NCBI GenBank assembly: GCA_934569225.1
Contig: CAKTKC010000005.1
Span: forward strand, 62,001 to 126,000
DNA length: 64,000 nt
Reading direction: 5' to 3'
DNA from: an uncultured Oscillospiraceae bacterium
GTDB lineage: Bacteria > Bacillota > Clostridia > Oscillospirales > Oscillospiraceae
A program made the position numbers and the translations under genes. The notes under the pieces are model-generated. The model did no database searches and had not been told where the DNA came from. It worked only from the letters and a program-made list of their open reading frames with translations. Below are positions 1-8,666 of this stretch, piece by piece; within the stretch, counting starts at the first letter, position 1, and every line of letters begins with the position of its first letter.

Positions 1-855
1 TTCGGCGGAACTGCCCGGGTCTTCCAGCTTGAGAAGGGTCTGCCCAACGTATACGGAAGCCCCTTCCTCCACCGCAATGTCGGAAACCGTCCCGGAATAG
101 GCGGTGGCATTCCAGGGACTGTAGATGTACAGCGCCCCGGTTCCGAGGTTCCGGCCGTCCTCCGTTTGAACCGTCACCTCTGCCCCCGCGGCGTAATCGT
201 CATCGTCAAAGGTGACGGTCAGAACGCCGCTCAGGTTGGACTTGATCCGCCCGTCCACCGGCTCGCCGTCATCGACTGTGACGGAAACGGTATCCCCCGG
301 ATTCAGGTTGGTGTCTGCCTCCAGCTGCACCGCCATGATATCATCCAGGGAGAGTACCGCCAGCGCGCCATGCTCCAGCATGACATCTGCGGCGGACTCC
401 CCCTCCTTGGCGTAGACCACCTTCACCGTTCCGGCGGCCAGGGCTTTCACGGTGTCGGGGGCGGTGTCGCCGGAAGTATCGGCGATCTCCTCCGACAGAT
501 AGTCCAGCGTCTCCTGCACGCCGGTGATGGCGGTCATTACGCTGACCTTGTCCACGGTGGCGATGGGGTCGCCCTCGGAAACGGTGTCCCCGCTGCCTAC
601 CAGGTATTCCTTCAGCTTCACTTCCTCGGGGATCTGGATGCGGACGGAGGCCAAGCTCGCCAGCTGCCCGCCGCCGACGATCTCCATGTCCACGTCCCGG
701 TACTCCGCCGACGCGGACAGGATACTTGCCTGCACGCCGGAATCTGCGTCATTGCCGGATGCCAGCATGGGCAGTACCGCCAGCAGAACCACGACCCCCG
801 CCGCGGCCACCCCGGCAAAAATGCGCCTGCGCTGCTTTTTCTGAACCTTATCCAT
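1..855 (-). CDS. MacA/HlyD-like efflux adaptor, second adaptor of operon (partial)
   Basis: The gene is cut by the left window edge: 285 codons are present and the C-terminus is missing. The start is ATG at 855, five bases after the upstream permease stop, with GGAGG overlapping that stop. An N-terminal basic stretch and one membrane segment (about residues 10-32) anchor it outside the membrane. A biotinyl-lipoyl-like half site (VGSGDTVSEGDPIATVD) and a second one (EEGASVYVGQTLLKLED) are visible, as expected for periplasmic adaptor proteins. It is clearly paralogous to the adaptor at 2732-4450: both share the order AAGTVKVVYA / ML(V)EHG / LGTGALYI. Last known gene of a minus-strand export operon. 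The substrate cannot be told. Confidence 0.85.
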   Translation of the reverse strand, partial: MDKVQKKQRRRIFAGVAAAGVVVLLAVLPMLASGNDADSGVQASILSASAEYRDVDMEIVGGGQLASLASVRIQIPEEVKLKEYLVGSGDTVSEGDPIATVDKVSVMTAITGVQETLDYLSEEIADTSGDTAPDTVKALAAGTVKVVYAKEGESAADVMLEHGALAVLSLDDIMAVQLEADTNLNPGDTVSVTVDDGEPVDGRIKSNLSGVLTVTFDDDDYAAGAEVTVQTEDGRNLGTGALYIYSPWNATAYSGTVSDIAVEEGASVYVGQTLLKLEDPGSSAE

Positions 856-859
856 GATA

Positions 860-2050
860 CTATCCTCCATAGTGCAGAGCGTCGATGGGCTTCATCTTCG
901 CCGCCTTGTTCGCGGGGTACAGGCCGAACACAATGCCAATCAGGAAGCAGAACACCACGGCAATCAGCACGACGGCCATGTTCAGATGGAAGGTCATATC
1001 CAGACTGACCACAACGGTGTTGACGATCTGCAAAACCGCCCAGCTGAGAAAAATGCCCAGGCAGCAGCCCATCATACACAGAACCACCGCCTCCATGAGA
1101 AACTGGGACAGGATCACGCCTCTGCTGGCGCCGATGGCCTTGCGGATGCCGATTTCTCTTGTACGCTCCGTGACCGTGACCATCATGATATTCATAATTC
1201 CGATGCCGCCCACCACCAGAGAGATCGCCGCGATGCCGCCCAGCATGACTGTCAGCATGGACGTGACGGAGCTCATGGTGCTTTCCAGCGCGTCCTGATT
1301 GGAAACGGTGAAGGCGTCGTCATCCTGGTCAAAGCGCTCCATCAGAAGCCGGGTCATGGTGTTTTCCGCGTCCTCCATCGTCCCGTTTTCCGGGGCGCTG
1401 ACATAGAAAGTGGTGATTTCGGAGACTACGGAGGAAGACAGCCGGATCAGAGAATTGTAAGAGACGTAGGCCACCAGACTCCCGGAGGAAAATACCCGGG
1501 TCAGGTTATTTTCGTCGTCCTGCAATACGCCCACAATGGTGTATTTGACGTTGTTCAGGGAAATGGCCTGCCCGACGCAGTCCGTATACCCGATCAGCTC
1601 CTCCGCCGCAGTTTCGTTGATGACGCAGGCGTAGGTGTTGTTTTCCATGTCCGACTGCTTCAGCCAGCGCCCCATGGAAAGCTGAAGCCCCTGAATGTCA
1701 TAGTAATCCACCGTGGTTCCGTAGACGGTGAAGCTGCCGCTTTCCCCGTTGGCGCTGCCGGTGAGGGTATCGCTGGCGTAGGGCGCAACCAGCCCCAGAG
1801 CCGGTTCCGATTCTGACCACTGCTTCAATGTGTCCATGGTGATGGGAGACCCCTTGTCATCCGAGACGGTGACGGTCAGAAGGTTGCTGCCCAGGCTGGA
1901 TATGGTATCCGTAACGGAGGACGTCGCGCCGTTGACCAGACTGACCAGCACCACCAGCGCCATAACGCCGATGATGATGCCCAGCATGGTCAATATCGCC
2001 CGCATTTTGTTGGAGCCGATGGAGCGAAGCGCCATTTTGAATGACAGCAT
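860..2050 (-). CDS. MacB-like ABC transporter permease (FtsX fold)
   Basis: 396 residues, the normal length of a Gram-positive MacB-type permease lacking a fused ATPase. Membrane segment 1 is near residues 18-40 (ILTMLGIIIGVMALVVLV), followed by a large extracellular MacB_PCD domain (about 45-265) and the FtsX domain with three segments in the last 130 residues, including the family signature GGIGIMNIMMVTVTERTREIG. The protein ends with the usual PIDALHYGG-type tail. The start ATG overlaps the stop of the ATPase gene (TAATG), so translation is coupled. It works with the ATPase at 2050-2721 and the adaptors either side to export a peptide, drug or lipid-like substrate. Confidence 0.92.
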   Translation of the reverse strand: MLSFKMALRSIGSNKMRAILTMLGIIIGVMALVVLVSLVNGATSSVTDTISSLGSNLLTVTVSDDKGSPITMDTLKQWSESEPALGLVAPYASDTLTGSANGESGSFTVYGTTVDYYDIQGLQLSMGRWLKQSDMENNTYACVINETAAEELIGYTDCVGQAISLNNVKYTIVGVLQDDENNLTRVFSSGSLVAYVSYNSLIRLSSSVVSEITTFYVSAPENGTMEDAENTMTRLLMERFDQDDDAFTVSNQDALESTMSSVTSMLTVMLGGIAAISLVVGGIGIMNIMMVTVTERTREIGIRKAIGASRGVILSQFLMEAVVLCMMGCCLGIFLSWAVLQIVNTVVVSLDMTFHLNMAVVLIAVVFCFLIGIVFGLYPANKAAKMKPIDALHYGG

Positions 2051-2721
2051 TACAGTTTCACCTCCGATATCCGTCCGTCCAGTATGTGGATGGAGCGCTG
2101 CGCCTGTCTGGCAATGCCGCCATCGTGGGTAATGAGGACGATGGTATTGCTCTGGGCGTGAAGCTCATGGAAAATGTCGATGATTTCCCGGCCGGTTCTG
2201 GAATCCAGCGCGCCGGTGGGTTCGTCCGCAAGGATGAGCCTGGGGCGGGTGACGATGGCACGGGCGATGGATACCCGCTGCTGCTGGCCGCCGGAAAGCT
2301 CTGTGGGCAGATGCCTGGCTCTTTCGACCATATTCACCCGTTCCAGTGCCTCTCTGACCCGCTCCGTCCGCTCCTTTTTGGGGACTTTCTGGTAAATGAG
2401 GGGCAGCTCCACGTTTTCCTCAGCCGTCAGCTTCGGGATCAGGTTGTACTGCTGGAAAACAAATCCGATTTTCTCGTTGCGAATCTTTGCCAGCTCGTTT
2501 TCGGAATAGCTTTCAATGGGCAGACCGTCCAGCAGGTACGCCCCCGCGTCCGCCGTGTCCAGGCACCCGATGATGTTCATCAGAGTGGACTTGCCGCTGC
2601 CGGAGGGGCCGATGATGCTGACGAATTCCCCCGGGCTGACGTGCATGGTGGCGTGATCCAGCGCGCGGACACGCTCGTCGCCCACAAGATAATACTTGCA
2701 CAGGTCTTTGATGTCGATCAT
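2050..2721 (-). CDS. MacB-type ABC transporter ATP-binding protein
   Basis: 223 residues. Walker [11 protein letters not shown]-loop VFQQYNL, ABC signature LSGGQQQR, Walker [13 protein letters not shown] and the H-loop ITHDG are all intact. The insertion [17 protein letters not shown] is typical of the LolD/MacB family. The reading frame is open far upstream into the adaptor gene, but the start is set at the ATG at 2721 ([11 protein letters not shown]) because AAGGAG lies about six bases before it; an ATG two codons earlier touches that site. It lies between adaptor and permease in one operon and powers their transport cycle. Confidence 0.93.
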   Translation of the reverse strand: MIDIKDLCKYYLVGDERVRALDHATMHVSPGEFVSIIGPSGSGKSTLMNIIGCLDTADAGAYLLDGLPIESYSENELAKIRNEKIGFVFQQYNLIPKLTAEENVELPLIYQKVPKKERTERVREALERVNMVERARHLPTELSGGQQQRVSIARAIVTRPRLILADEPTGALDSRTGREIIDIFHELHAQSNTIVLITHDGGIARQAQRSIHILDGRISEVKL

Positions 2722-2731
2722 AGGCATCTCC

Positions 2732-4450
2732 TTATCCCCGGCCGCCGGGCATTCCGCCGCCGGAGGGCATACTGCCGCCGCTGGGCGCGCCGCCGGAACC
2801 ACCGCGCTTCCCACCGCCGGAATTGCCGGGCATATCGGGCATATCGCCGCCAAAGTCGCCGCCGGGCATTCCGCCGAAGCCCATGCCGCCAAAGTCGAAG
2901 GTCTGGGATTCCGTGTAGTAGACCACGTCGCCCTCGCTTAAGCCGGACTTGATCTCCACGTAATTGCTGTTGCTGAGTCCCGGCACCACATCCACCTTGT
3001 CGCCGCATTCCTGGGTTTCCTCGTTGTAGCTGGTGTAGACATAGTAGCCGGAGCTGGTCTGATGCAGGGCGTCCACCGGAATCAGAATGGCGTCGTCCAC
3101 GCCCTCAATCCGCACGTCCACGCTGGCGGTCATGCCGGGGAGCATCCCGGTCACCTTGTCCAGCGTGATGACCGCCGTGTAATCGCCGGAGGCGCTGGTT
3201 TTGTCGATCTCCGTCACCACGCCGGAAAGAGTCTCGTCGCTGACGGAGCTGACGGTAACGTCCGCCTCCTGCCCCAGCTCCAGGGCGAGGATGTCGGCTT
3301 CGTCCACGCTGATGGTCACGGACATACTGACGTCCGGGGAGAGAACCACAATGTCGGTGATCTCTTCTTCCGCGTCCTCGTCGTCCAGATCGGCCACGGA
3401 GTATACGCTGCCGGAAATGGGGGCAGTTAGGCCGCTGTTTCGCTGGATTTGCAGCAGCTCCAGAAGGGTTTTCTCCTTTTCGCTCCGCTCCCGCAGCAGC
3501 GCGTCATAGCTTGCGCTGGTGGAAGTGTCCTTCAGGGTGAACAGGGTGGTGGAGGCATAGACCTTCTGATTCAGCACCGCGTCCACGGTGCTGACGGTAC
3601 CGGCGTAGCCCGTGACGGTGAGGGAATTGTGGATGTACAGTGTGCCGCTTCCCAGCTCCGCGCCGGATTCCGATTTTACCGTTACGGCTTCGCCGTTTTC
3701 GGGGCCGTTGTCCGTCACCAGAACGGTGGCGGTGCCGCCCTGGGTTTTCTCCACGGTGCCTTCCGTCTCCTCACCGTCGGAAAGAACCACCGTTACCCTG
3801 TCGCCTTCGCTCAGAGCGTCGGTTTCGACGTCCGCGGCCATGCAGCCGTCCAGAGAAATTTCCGCCAGCCCGCCATGCTCCACCATGACGTCCTCCACAA
3901 GCTCGTCCGCCTCAGCGTAGATGATCTTCACCCGCCCCGGAACGCCTGCGGAGACATAGCTGCTGACGGTATCCCCGTCGGCATCGGCGATCTGGTCGTC
4001 TAAGTTTTCGATTTCCCCCTGTAAGTCGGACATGGCGGTTCTCACGCCTGCCATGTCCACGGTGGCCAGCAGGTCGCCCTTCTGAACCGTGTCACCGAAT
4101 TCCACCAGAATTTCCGTCACCTCCACGCCGGAGGGAACGGAGACGGTTTCGGAGTCCACATTGGTAAGCGTCCCGGAGCCGGAAACCACGGTGCTGATGG
4201 TTCCCCGTTCCGCTGCCGCGCTCAGCACCTCCTGGGAGGAAGAGGCGAACTGCTTTCTCACCTGCCGCTGGAGAATGCTGACGCCGGCGATCAATGCTGC
4301 GACCAGCACGGCGACAATGATCAGCACGGTGCGGATGGTTTTCCGCTTTTTAGCCTTTCTGCTTTTGCCCAGCGCTTCAAACAGCGCATCGTCCCCATTC
4401 GGCGGGACGGCTGTAGGGGTGCCGGTTTCCTTTTTTGACTTACCAAGCAT
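2732..4450 (-). CDS. MacA/HlyD-like efflux adaptor with Gly/Met-rich tail
   Basis: 572 residues. Basic N-terminus, one membrane segment at about residues 42-62, then a lipoyl-like half site (EFGDTVQKGDLLATVD), a short helical stretch, a beta-rich region and a second lipoyl/barrel part (LTAPISGSVYSV, ITLDKVTGMLPGMTASVDV). The last 50 residues are a low-complexity Gly/Met/Ser tail (GGMGFGGMPGGDFGGDMPD and similar), which looks unstructured and lies outside the cell. First gene of the operon 4450 to 1. The paralogous adaptor at 1-855 shares the middle part. Since there is no outer membrane here, it probably guides substrate through the wall layer or modulates the permease. Confidence 0.9.
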   Translation of the reverse strand: MLGKSKKETGTPTAVPPNGDDALFEALGKSRKAKKRKTIRTVLIIVAVLVAALIAGVSILQRQVRKQFASSSQEVLSAAAERGTISTVVSGSGTLTNVDSETVSVPSGVEVTEILVEFGDTVQKGDLLATVDMAGVRTAMSDLQGEIENLDDQIADADGDTVSSYVSAGVPGRVKIIYAEADELVEDVMVEHGGLAEISLDGCMAADVETDALSEGDRVTVVLSDGEETEGTVEKTQGGTATVLVTDNGPENGEAVTVKSESGAELGSGTLYIHNSLTVTGYAGTVSTVDAVLNQKVYASTTLFTLKDTSTSASYDALLRERSEKEKTLLELLQIQRNSGLTAPISGSVYSVADLDDEDAEEEITDIVVLSPDVSMSVTISVDEADILALELGQEADVTVSSVSDETLSGVVTEIDKTSASGDYTAVITLDKVTGMLPGMTASVDVRIEGVDDAILIPVDALHQTSSGYYVYTSYNEETQECGDKVDVVPGLSNSNYVEIKSGLSEGDVVYYTESQTFDFGGMGFGGMPGGDFGGDMPDMPGNSGGGKRGGSGGAPSGGSMPSGGGMPGGRG

Positions 4451-4515
4451 AGTGGCTCCTTCCCGGCGGCAAGCCCCTTTACAATAGAGAGTACCGCCTG
4501 TTCAAGTTCATACTC

Positions 4516-4574
4516 ATTGTAAGCGGCGAAGCTGAAACGTTCCTTAAAGTTTCTGGAAATTCACAGGAAATTCA
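4516..4574 (-). promoter_or_regulatory. Promoter of MacAB-like operon with 9-bp direct repeats
   Basis: On the plus strand GGAAATTCA occurs at 4555-4563 and again at 4566-4574, an exact 9-bp direct repeat with an 11-bp period. Downstream on the minus strand is a TACAAT -10 (4521-4516) whose -35 position is poor (AGGAAC). A repeat of one helical turn just upstream of a weak -35 is what OmpR-family activators bind. No such regulator gene lies next to this operon inside the window. Confidence 0.5.
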
Positions 4575-4638
4575 TAAAATATGTGGGAGTTTACAGCTTG
4601 CGGCGGCCAGATTTACAATGTTTGAAGCAATAAAATGA

Positions 4639-4663
4639 CCCTCGCATCAGTCGGATGCGAGGG
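4639..4663 (-). terminator. Hairpin terminator of the Arc-like gene
   Basis: A 10-bp perfect stem (CCCTCGCATC / GATGCGAGGG) with a 5-base loop, overlapping the stop codon of the Arc-like gene. On the minus strand it is followed by TCATTTTATT. Confidence 0.7.
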
Positions 4664-4832
4664 CTGTTTCATCTATGACGCCGTGTTCGGCTTCAAATTC
4701 CGCAATGCGCTTCTTTATCAGCTGTTCGATCTCCTTATTTTTGGTTCGCCCTTCGTACTCGGCGATGTATCCCAGCTTGTCCAGCAGGATCTGAGGAATG
4801 CGCAGCGTATACCGGGGAAAATCATCTTTCAT
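4647..4832 (-). CDS. Arc-type ribbon-helix-helix DNA-binding protein
   Basis: 61 residues. The sequence begins with a beta strand (RYTLRIPQILL), then KLGYIAEYEGRTKNKEIEQLI, which matches the ribbon-helix-helix layout of Arc-family proteins; these dimerise and use the paired strand to read the major groove. Start ATG at 4832 is preceded by GGAGGTGA. It stands alone, divergent from the L7Ae/str operon, with its own terminator. Its target is unknown; it could repress its own promoter or the intergenic region it shares with the str operon. No toxin partner gene is beside it. Confidence 0.8.
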   Translation of the reverse strand: MKDDFPRYTLRIPQILLDKLGYIAEYEGRTKNKEIEQLIKKRIAEFEAEHGVIDETALASD

Positions 4833-4974
4833 GTTGGCTCACCTCCGACGCAGTTCTGACGCAATTATAACAAGCTGCCGGAAGATTTTCAAGGCATGAA
4901 CCGCGAATGACATCAAAATGAGCGGATTTACCAATTTGAAGAAAGGACATAACGAAAAAAATCTGGAATATTTG

Positions 4975-5002
4975 TTGACAATCCTGAAAAAATGCGTATA
5001 AT
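4975..5002 (+). promoter_or_regulatory. Promoter of the str operon
   Basis: TTGACA (4975-4980) and TATAAT (4997-5002), both consensus, 16 bp apart. Expected transcription start about 5009. Confidence 0.85.
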
Positions 5003-5012
5003 ATCATTTTGT

Positions 5013-5294
5013 ATGGATACAAAAAAGAAAAGTAGAATACCCGAGTGCGGCAATGTGCCGGATCTCACCGGCGTTAAGACGGTGGTGGGGGCAAAACAGC
5101 TGAAAAAAGCTGTGGAGGCTGGCCGCGTCAGGTATGTTTTTCTGGCTGAAAATGCCGATCCCGCCGTCACCCAGCCCATCGCGCTGCTGTGCCGGTCCCA
5201 GGAAATCCAGACCATCTGGGTGCCCGGTATGGCCGAGCTCGGCCGTGCCTGCGGTATCGAGGTGGGCGCGGCGGCCGCTGCCGTCGTGGATTGA
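5013..5294 (+). CDS. L7Ae/YbxF-like RNA-binding ribosomal protein
   Basis: 93 residues from ATG 5013. The stretch VGAKQLKKAVEAG...ENADPA...CGIEVGAAAAAVV is the L7Ae/L30e/Gadd45 fold that binds kink-turn RNA, and the gene sits directly in front of rpsL, where B. subtilis has ybxF. An upstream in-frame ATG at 4992 is excluded because it lies within the promoter. The ATG at 5013 is only a few bases after the predicted transcription start and has no Shine-Dalgarno site, so either the message is nearly leaderless or translation begins at GTG 5055, which would give the length usual for YbxF (about 80 residues). Confidence 0.85.
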   Translation: MDTKKKSRIPECGNVPDLTGVKTVVGAKQLKKAVEAGRVRYVFLAENADPAVTQPIALLCRSQEIQTIWVPGMAELGRACGIEVGAAAAAVVD

Positions 5295-5370
5295 CCGTGG
5301 TTCTATCGGACAATAGTCCGTAGAATATAAGACCCGCCAAATGGCGAGAACAAAAGAAAGGAGAAACTAG

Positions 5371-5796
5371 ATGCCTACTTTTAATCAGCTCGTAAGAAAT
5401 GGCCGTCAGCAGGCTACCTACAAGTCCACCGCTCCTGCTCTGCAGAGAGGTCTGAACACTCTGGAGAACAAGGCAACGAATCTGCCTTCCCCTCAGAAGC
5501 GCGGCGTGTGCACTGCTGTTCGTACCACCACCCCCAAGAAGCCGAACTCCGCTCTGCGTAAGATCGCCCGTGTGCGTCTGACCAACGGTATGGAAGTTTC
5601 CGCTTACATTCCCGGTGTCGGCCATAACCTGCAGGAGCACTCCGTGGTGCTGATCCGCGGCGGCCGTGTCAAGGACCTGCCCGGCGTTCGTTACCACATC
5701 ATCCGCGGCACTCTGGATACCCAGGGCGTGCAGAACCGGATGCAGTCCCGCTCCAAGTACGGCGCGAAGCGCCCCAAGGCCGGTAAGAAGAAGTAA
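5371..5796 (+). CDS. rpsL: 30S ribosomal protein S12
   Basis: 141 residues, including the extra loop typical of Gram-positive S12 before the SPQKRGVCT motif. The decoding-site segments [13 protein letters not shown] and [26 protein letters not shown] are intact; the lysines where streptomycin-resistance substitutions arise have the wild-type residue. AAAGGAG precedes the ATG by eight bases. It follows the L7Ae-like gene by 76 bp and is the first of the classical str genes. Confidence 0.98.
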   Translation: MPTFNQLVRNGRQQATYKSTAPALQRGLNTLENKATNLPSPQKRGVCTAVRTTTPKKPNSALRKIARVRLTNGMEVSAYIPGVGHNLQEHSVVLIRGGRVKDLPGVRYHIIRGTLDTQGVQNRMQSRSKYGAKRPKAGKKK

Positions 5797-5838
5797 TTTT
5801 CTTTCCGCCGAACCAATCTGACTTTTCCAAGCCCGTTC

Positions 5839-5913
5839 GCAAGGCTTCGCCTTGCCAAGAAGGTTTTATATATATGAAACCTCTGGCCAGGCACAACGAA
5901 AGTCACACTTTCG
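5839..5913 (+). promoter_or_regulatory. Hairpins in the long rpsL-rpsG gap
   Basis: The 158-bp gap holds two perfect short hairpins: GCAAGGC/GCCTTGC (5839-5855) and CGAAAGT/ACTTTCG (5897-5913). In E. coli the rpsL-rpsG intercistronic RNA is the S7 autoregulatory site; a similar role here is inference only. Confidence 0.35.
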
Positions 5914-5954
5914 AGTACCGATGAAATCATTATATTATGAAGGAGGGAAGCAAA

Positions 5955-6425
5955 GTGCCCAGAAGAGGTAATGTTCCCAAGAGAGAGGTCCTTCCGGATC
6001 CCAATTACAATTCCGTTCTGGTTACCAAGCTCATCAACAGCATCATGCTGGACGGCAAGAAGGGTGTTGCCCAGAAGGTCGTGTATGGTGCATTTGAAAT
6101 TGTCGAGAACAAGACCGGCAAGAATGGCCTGGAAGTGTTCCAGCAGGCAATGGAAAACATTATGCCCGCCGTGGAGCTGAAGGCTCGCCGTGTCGGCGGC
6201 GCTACCTATCAGGTGCCTATCGAAGTTCGCCCTGACCGCCGTCAGACCCTGGGGCTGCGCTGGATCACCAACTACAGCCGCGCCCGCAGCGAGAACACCA
6301 TGAAGGAGCGTCTGGCCGCCGAGATCATGGACGCTGCCAACAATACCGGCGCCTCCGTTAAGAAGCGCGAGGACGTCCACAAGATGGCTGAAGCCAACAA
6401 GGCCTTCGCCCATTTCCGCTGGTAA
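5955..6425 (+). CDS. rpsG: 30S ribosomal protein S7
   Basis: 156 residues, the standard length. The conserved N-terminal [10 protein letters not shown] and the motif [20 protein letters not shown] are present. The start is GTG at 5955 with AAGGAGGG nine bases before it; an ATG six codons upstream would overlap that ribosome site and give a non-conserved extension. S7 nucleates assembly of the 30S head. Fifteen bases separate it from fusA. Confidence 0.97.
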   Translation: MPRRGNVPKREVLPDPNYNSVLVTKLINSIMLDGKKGVAQKVVYGAFEIVENKTGKNGLEVFQQAMENIMPAVELKARRVGGATYQVPIEVRPDRRQTLGLRWITNYSRARSENTMKERLAAEIMDAANNTGASVKKREDVHKMAEANKAFAHFRW

Positions 6426-6440
6426 TAAAGGAGAAAACCA

Positions 6441-8519
6441 ATGCCTAGACAGTATTCTCTGGAGAATACAAGAAACTTCGGCATCATGGCACACATCGAT
6501 GCCGGCAAAACCACCACCACCGAGCGTATCCTGTTCTACACCGGTAAGAACTACAAGATCGGTGAGACCCACGACGGCTCCGCCACCATGGACTGGATGG
6601 CACAGGAGCAGGAGCGCGGCATCACCATCACTTCCGCTGCAACCACTTGCTTCTGGAAGGGCTGCCGGCTGAACATCATCGACACCCCGGGTCACGTGGA
6701 CTTCACCGTTGAGGTGGAGCGTTCCCTGCGTGTTCTGGACGGCGCCGTGACCGTTCTGTGCGCCAAGGGCGGTGTGGAACCCCAGACCGAGACCGTATGG
6801 CGTCAGGCTGACGAGTACAAGGTTCCCCGCATGATCTACGTCAACAAGATGGACATCATGGGCGCCGACTTCTTCCGCGTTCTGGACATGATCCACGAGC
6901 GGCTGAAGTGCAACGCCGTGCCCATCCAGCTGCCCATCGGCAGCGAGACCTTCTTCAAGGGCAACGTAGATCTGCTCACCATGAAGGCCAACGTCTTCTA
7001 CGATGAGCTGGGCAAGGACGTCCGCGTCGAGGATATCCCTGAAGACATGGTGGATATCTGCGAGGAGTACCACGAGAAGCTGATGGATGCGGTCACCGCG
7101 CTGGACGACGATCTGGCCATGATGTACCTGGAAGGCGAGGAAATCCCCGTCGAGAAGATCAAGGCCGTCATCCGCAAAGCCACCATCGACAACGAGATGG
7201 TGCCTATCGTCTGCGGTACGTCCTACAAGAACAAGGGCGTTCAGGAGCTGCTGGACGCAGTCGTGGACTATATGCCCAGCCCCCTGGACAAGAAGGGCAT
7301 CCGGGGCATCAACCCCGAGACCGAGGAAGAGGATTTCCGTCCTGCCTCCGACGATGCACCCTTCTCCGCTCTGGCCTTCAAGATCGCTACCGACCCCTAC
7401 GTGGGCAAGCTGTGCTACTTCCGCGTGTACTCCGGTACGCTGGAGAAGGGCACCACCGTGCTGAACTGTACCAAGGGCGTCAACGAGCGTATGGGTCGTA
7501 TCCTGCAGATGCACGCCAACCACCGAGAGGACATTGAGAAGGTCTACGCCGGCGACATCGCCGCCGTGGTCGGCGTCAAGAACACCACCACCGGCGACAC
7601 GCTCTGCGACGAGGATCACCCCATCATTCTGGAGTCCATGGTCTTCCCCGAGCCCGTTATCGAGGTCGCTATCGAGCCCAAGACCAAGGCCGGTCAGGAA
7701 AAGATGGGCATCGCCCTGAGTAAGCTGGCTGAAGAAGACCCCACCTTCCGCACCTACACCAACAAGGAAACCGGTCAGACCATCATCGCCGGCATGGGCG
7801 AGCTGCATCTGGAGATCATTGTTGACCGTCTGCTGCGGGAGTTCAAGGTCGAGGCTAACGTCGGCGCTCCCCAGGTTTCCTACAAGGAGACCATCCGCAA
7901 GGCTGTGGATCAGGAGACCAAGTACGCCCGTCAGTCCGGCGGTAAAGGCCAGTACGGTCACGTCAAGATCCATGTGGAGCCCAACGAGCCCGGCAAGGGC
8001 TACGAGTTCGTCAACGCCGTTGTTGGCGGCGCCATCCCCAAGGAGTATATCCCCGCCGTCGACGCCGGTATTCAGGGCGCGATGGAGGCCGGTGTTCTGG
8101 CCGGCTACCCCGTTGTGGACGTGAAGGTCACCCTGTACGATGGCTCTTACCACGAGGTCGACTCCTCCGAAATGGCCTTTAAGATCGCCGGTTCCATGGC
8201 GTTCAAGGAAGCCTGCAAGAAGGCGGACCCCGTCATTCTGGAGCCCATCATGAAGGTTTCCGTCAACGTGCCCGACGAATATATGGGTACCGTTATCGGC
8301 GATATCACCGCCCGCCGCGGCAACATTCTGGGTCAGATCACCCGTACCGGTTCTGTCCAGATCGACGCCAACGTGCCTCTGGCGGAGATGTTCGGCTACG
8401 CCACCGACCTGCGCAGCAAGACCCAGGGACGCGGCAACTACTCCATGGAGCCCAGCCACAACGCCGAGCTGCCCAAGTCCAAGACCGAGGAAATTGTCAA
8501 ATCCCGGGGCAAGGACTGA
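6441..8519 (+). CDS. fusA: Elongation factor G
   Basis: 692 residues, full length. GTPase motifs: G1 AHIDAGKT, G3 DTPGHVDF, G4 NKMD. Domain II follows around residues 290-400, then domains III-V with [14 protein letters not shown] and the C-terminal [27 protein letters not shown] region. It catalyses ribosomal translocation. The start is supported by AAAGGAG. Codons are strongly biased to C-ending forms, as expected for a highly expressed gene; this creates a spurious long antisense frame. Confidence 0.98.
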   Translation: MPRQYSLENTRNFGIMAHIDAGKTTTTERILFYTGKNYKIGETHDGSATMDWMAQEQERGITITSAATTCFWKGCRLNIIDTPGHVDFTVEVERSLRVLDGAVTVLCAKGGVEPQTETVWRQADEYKVPRMIYVNKMDIMGADFFRVLDMIHERLKCNAVPIQLPIGSETFFKGNVDLLTMKANVFYDELGKDVRVEDIPEDMVDICEEYHEKLMDAVTALDDDLAMMYLEGEEIPVEKIKAVIRKATIDNEMVPIVCGTSYKNKGVQELLDAVVDYMPSPLDKKGIRGINPETEEEDFRPASDDAPFSALAFKIATDPYVGKLCYFRVYSGTLEKGTTVLNCTKGVNERMGRILQMHANHREDIEKVYAGDIAAVVGVKNTTTGDTLCDEDHPIILESMVFPEPVIEVAIEPKTKAGQEKMGIALSKLAEEDPTFRTYTNKETGQTIIAGMGELHLEIIVDRLLREFKVEANVGAPQVSYKETIRKAVDQETKYARQSGGKGQYGHVKIHVEPNEPGKGYEFVNAVVGGAIPKEYIPAVDAGIQGAMEAGVLAGYPVVDVKVTLYDGSYHEVDSSEMAFKIAGSMAFKEACKKADPVILEPIMKVSVNVPDEYMGTVIGDITARRGNILGQITRTGSVQIDANVPLAEMFGYATDLRSKTQGRGNYSMEPSHNAELPKSKTEEIVKSRGKD

Positions 8520-8558
8520 TTTCCAAAGGAATTTGACGTAAATTTTCAAAAATTTTTC

Positions 8559-8587
8559 TTGTGTTTCCCCGCAAAGTGTAGTATGAT
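8559..8587 (+). promoter_or_regulatory. Promoter of tuf
   Basis: TTGTGT (8559-8564) and TATGAT (8582-8587) with a 17-bp spacer in the 147-bp fusA-tuf gap, so tuf can be transcribed on its own. Confidence 0.6.
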
Positions 8588-8666
8588 GTATGCGATGTGC
8601 GGAAGCACCCAGACTTTAGTTGTTTATTTAATTTAATCAACAATTATAACAGGAGGAATATTTCAA

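Noticed and set aside
2722..2892. 57-residue N-terminal extension of the ATPase
   Set aside because: It is an out-of-frame read of the adaptor's Gly/Met tail; AAGGAG supports the start at 2721.
5691..8549. 952-codon open frame antisense to rpsG and fusA
   Set aside because: It mirrors genuine elongation factor G and ribosomal genes; the frame is open because of C-ending codon bias and its product is low-complexity.
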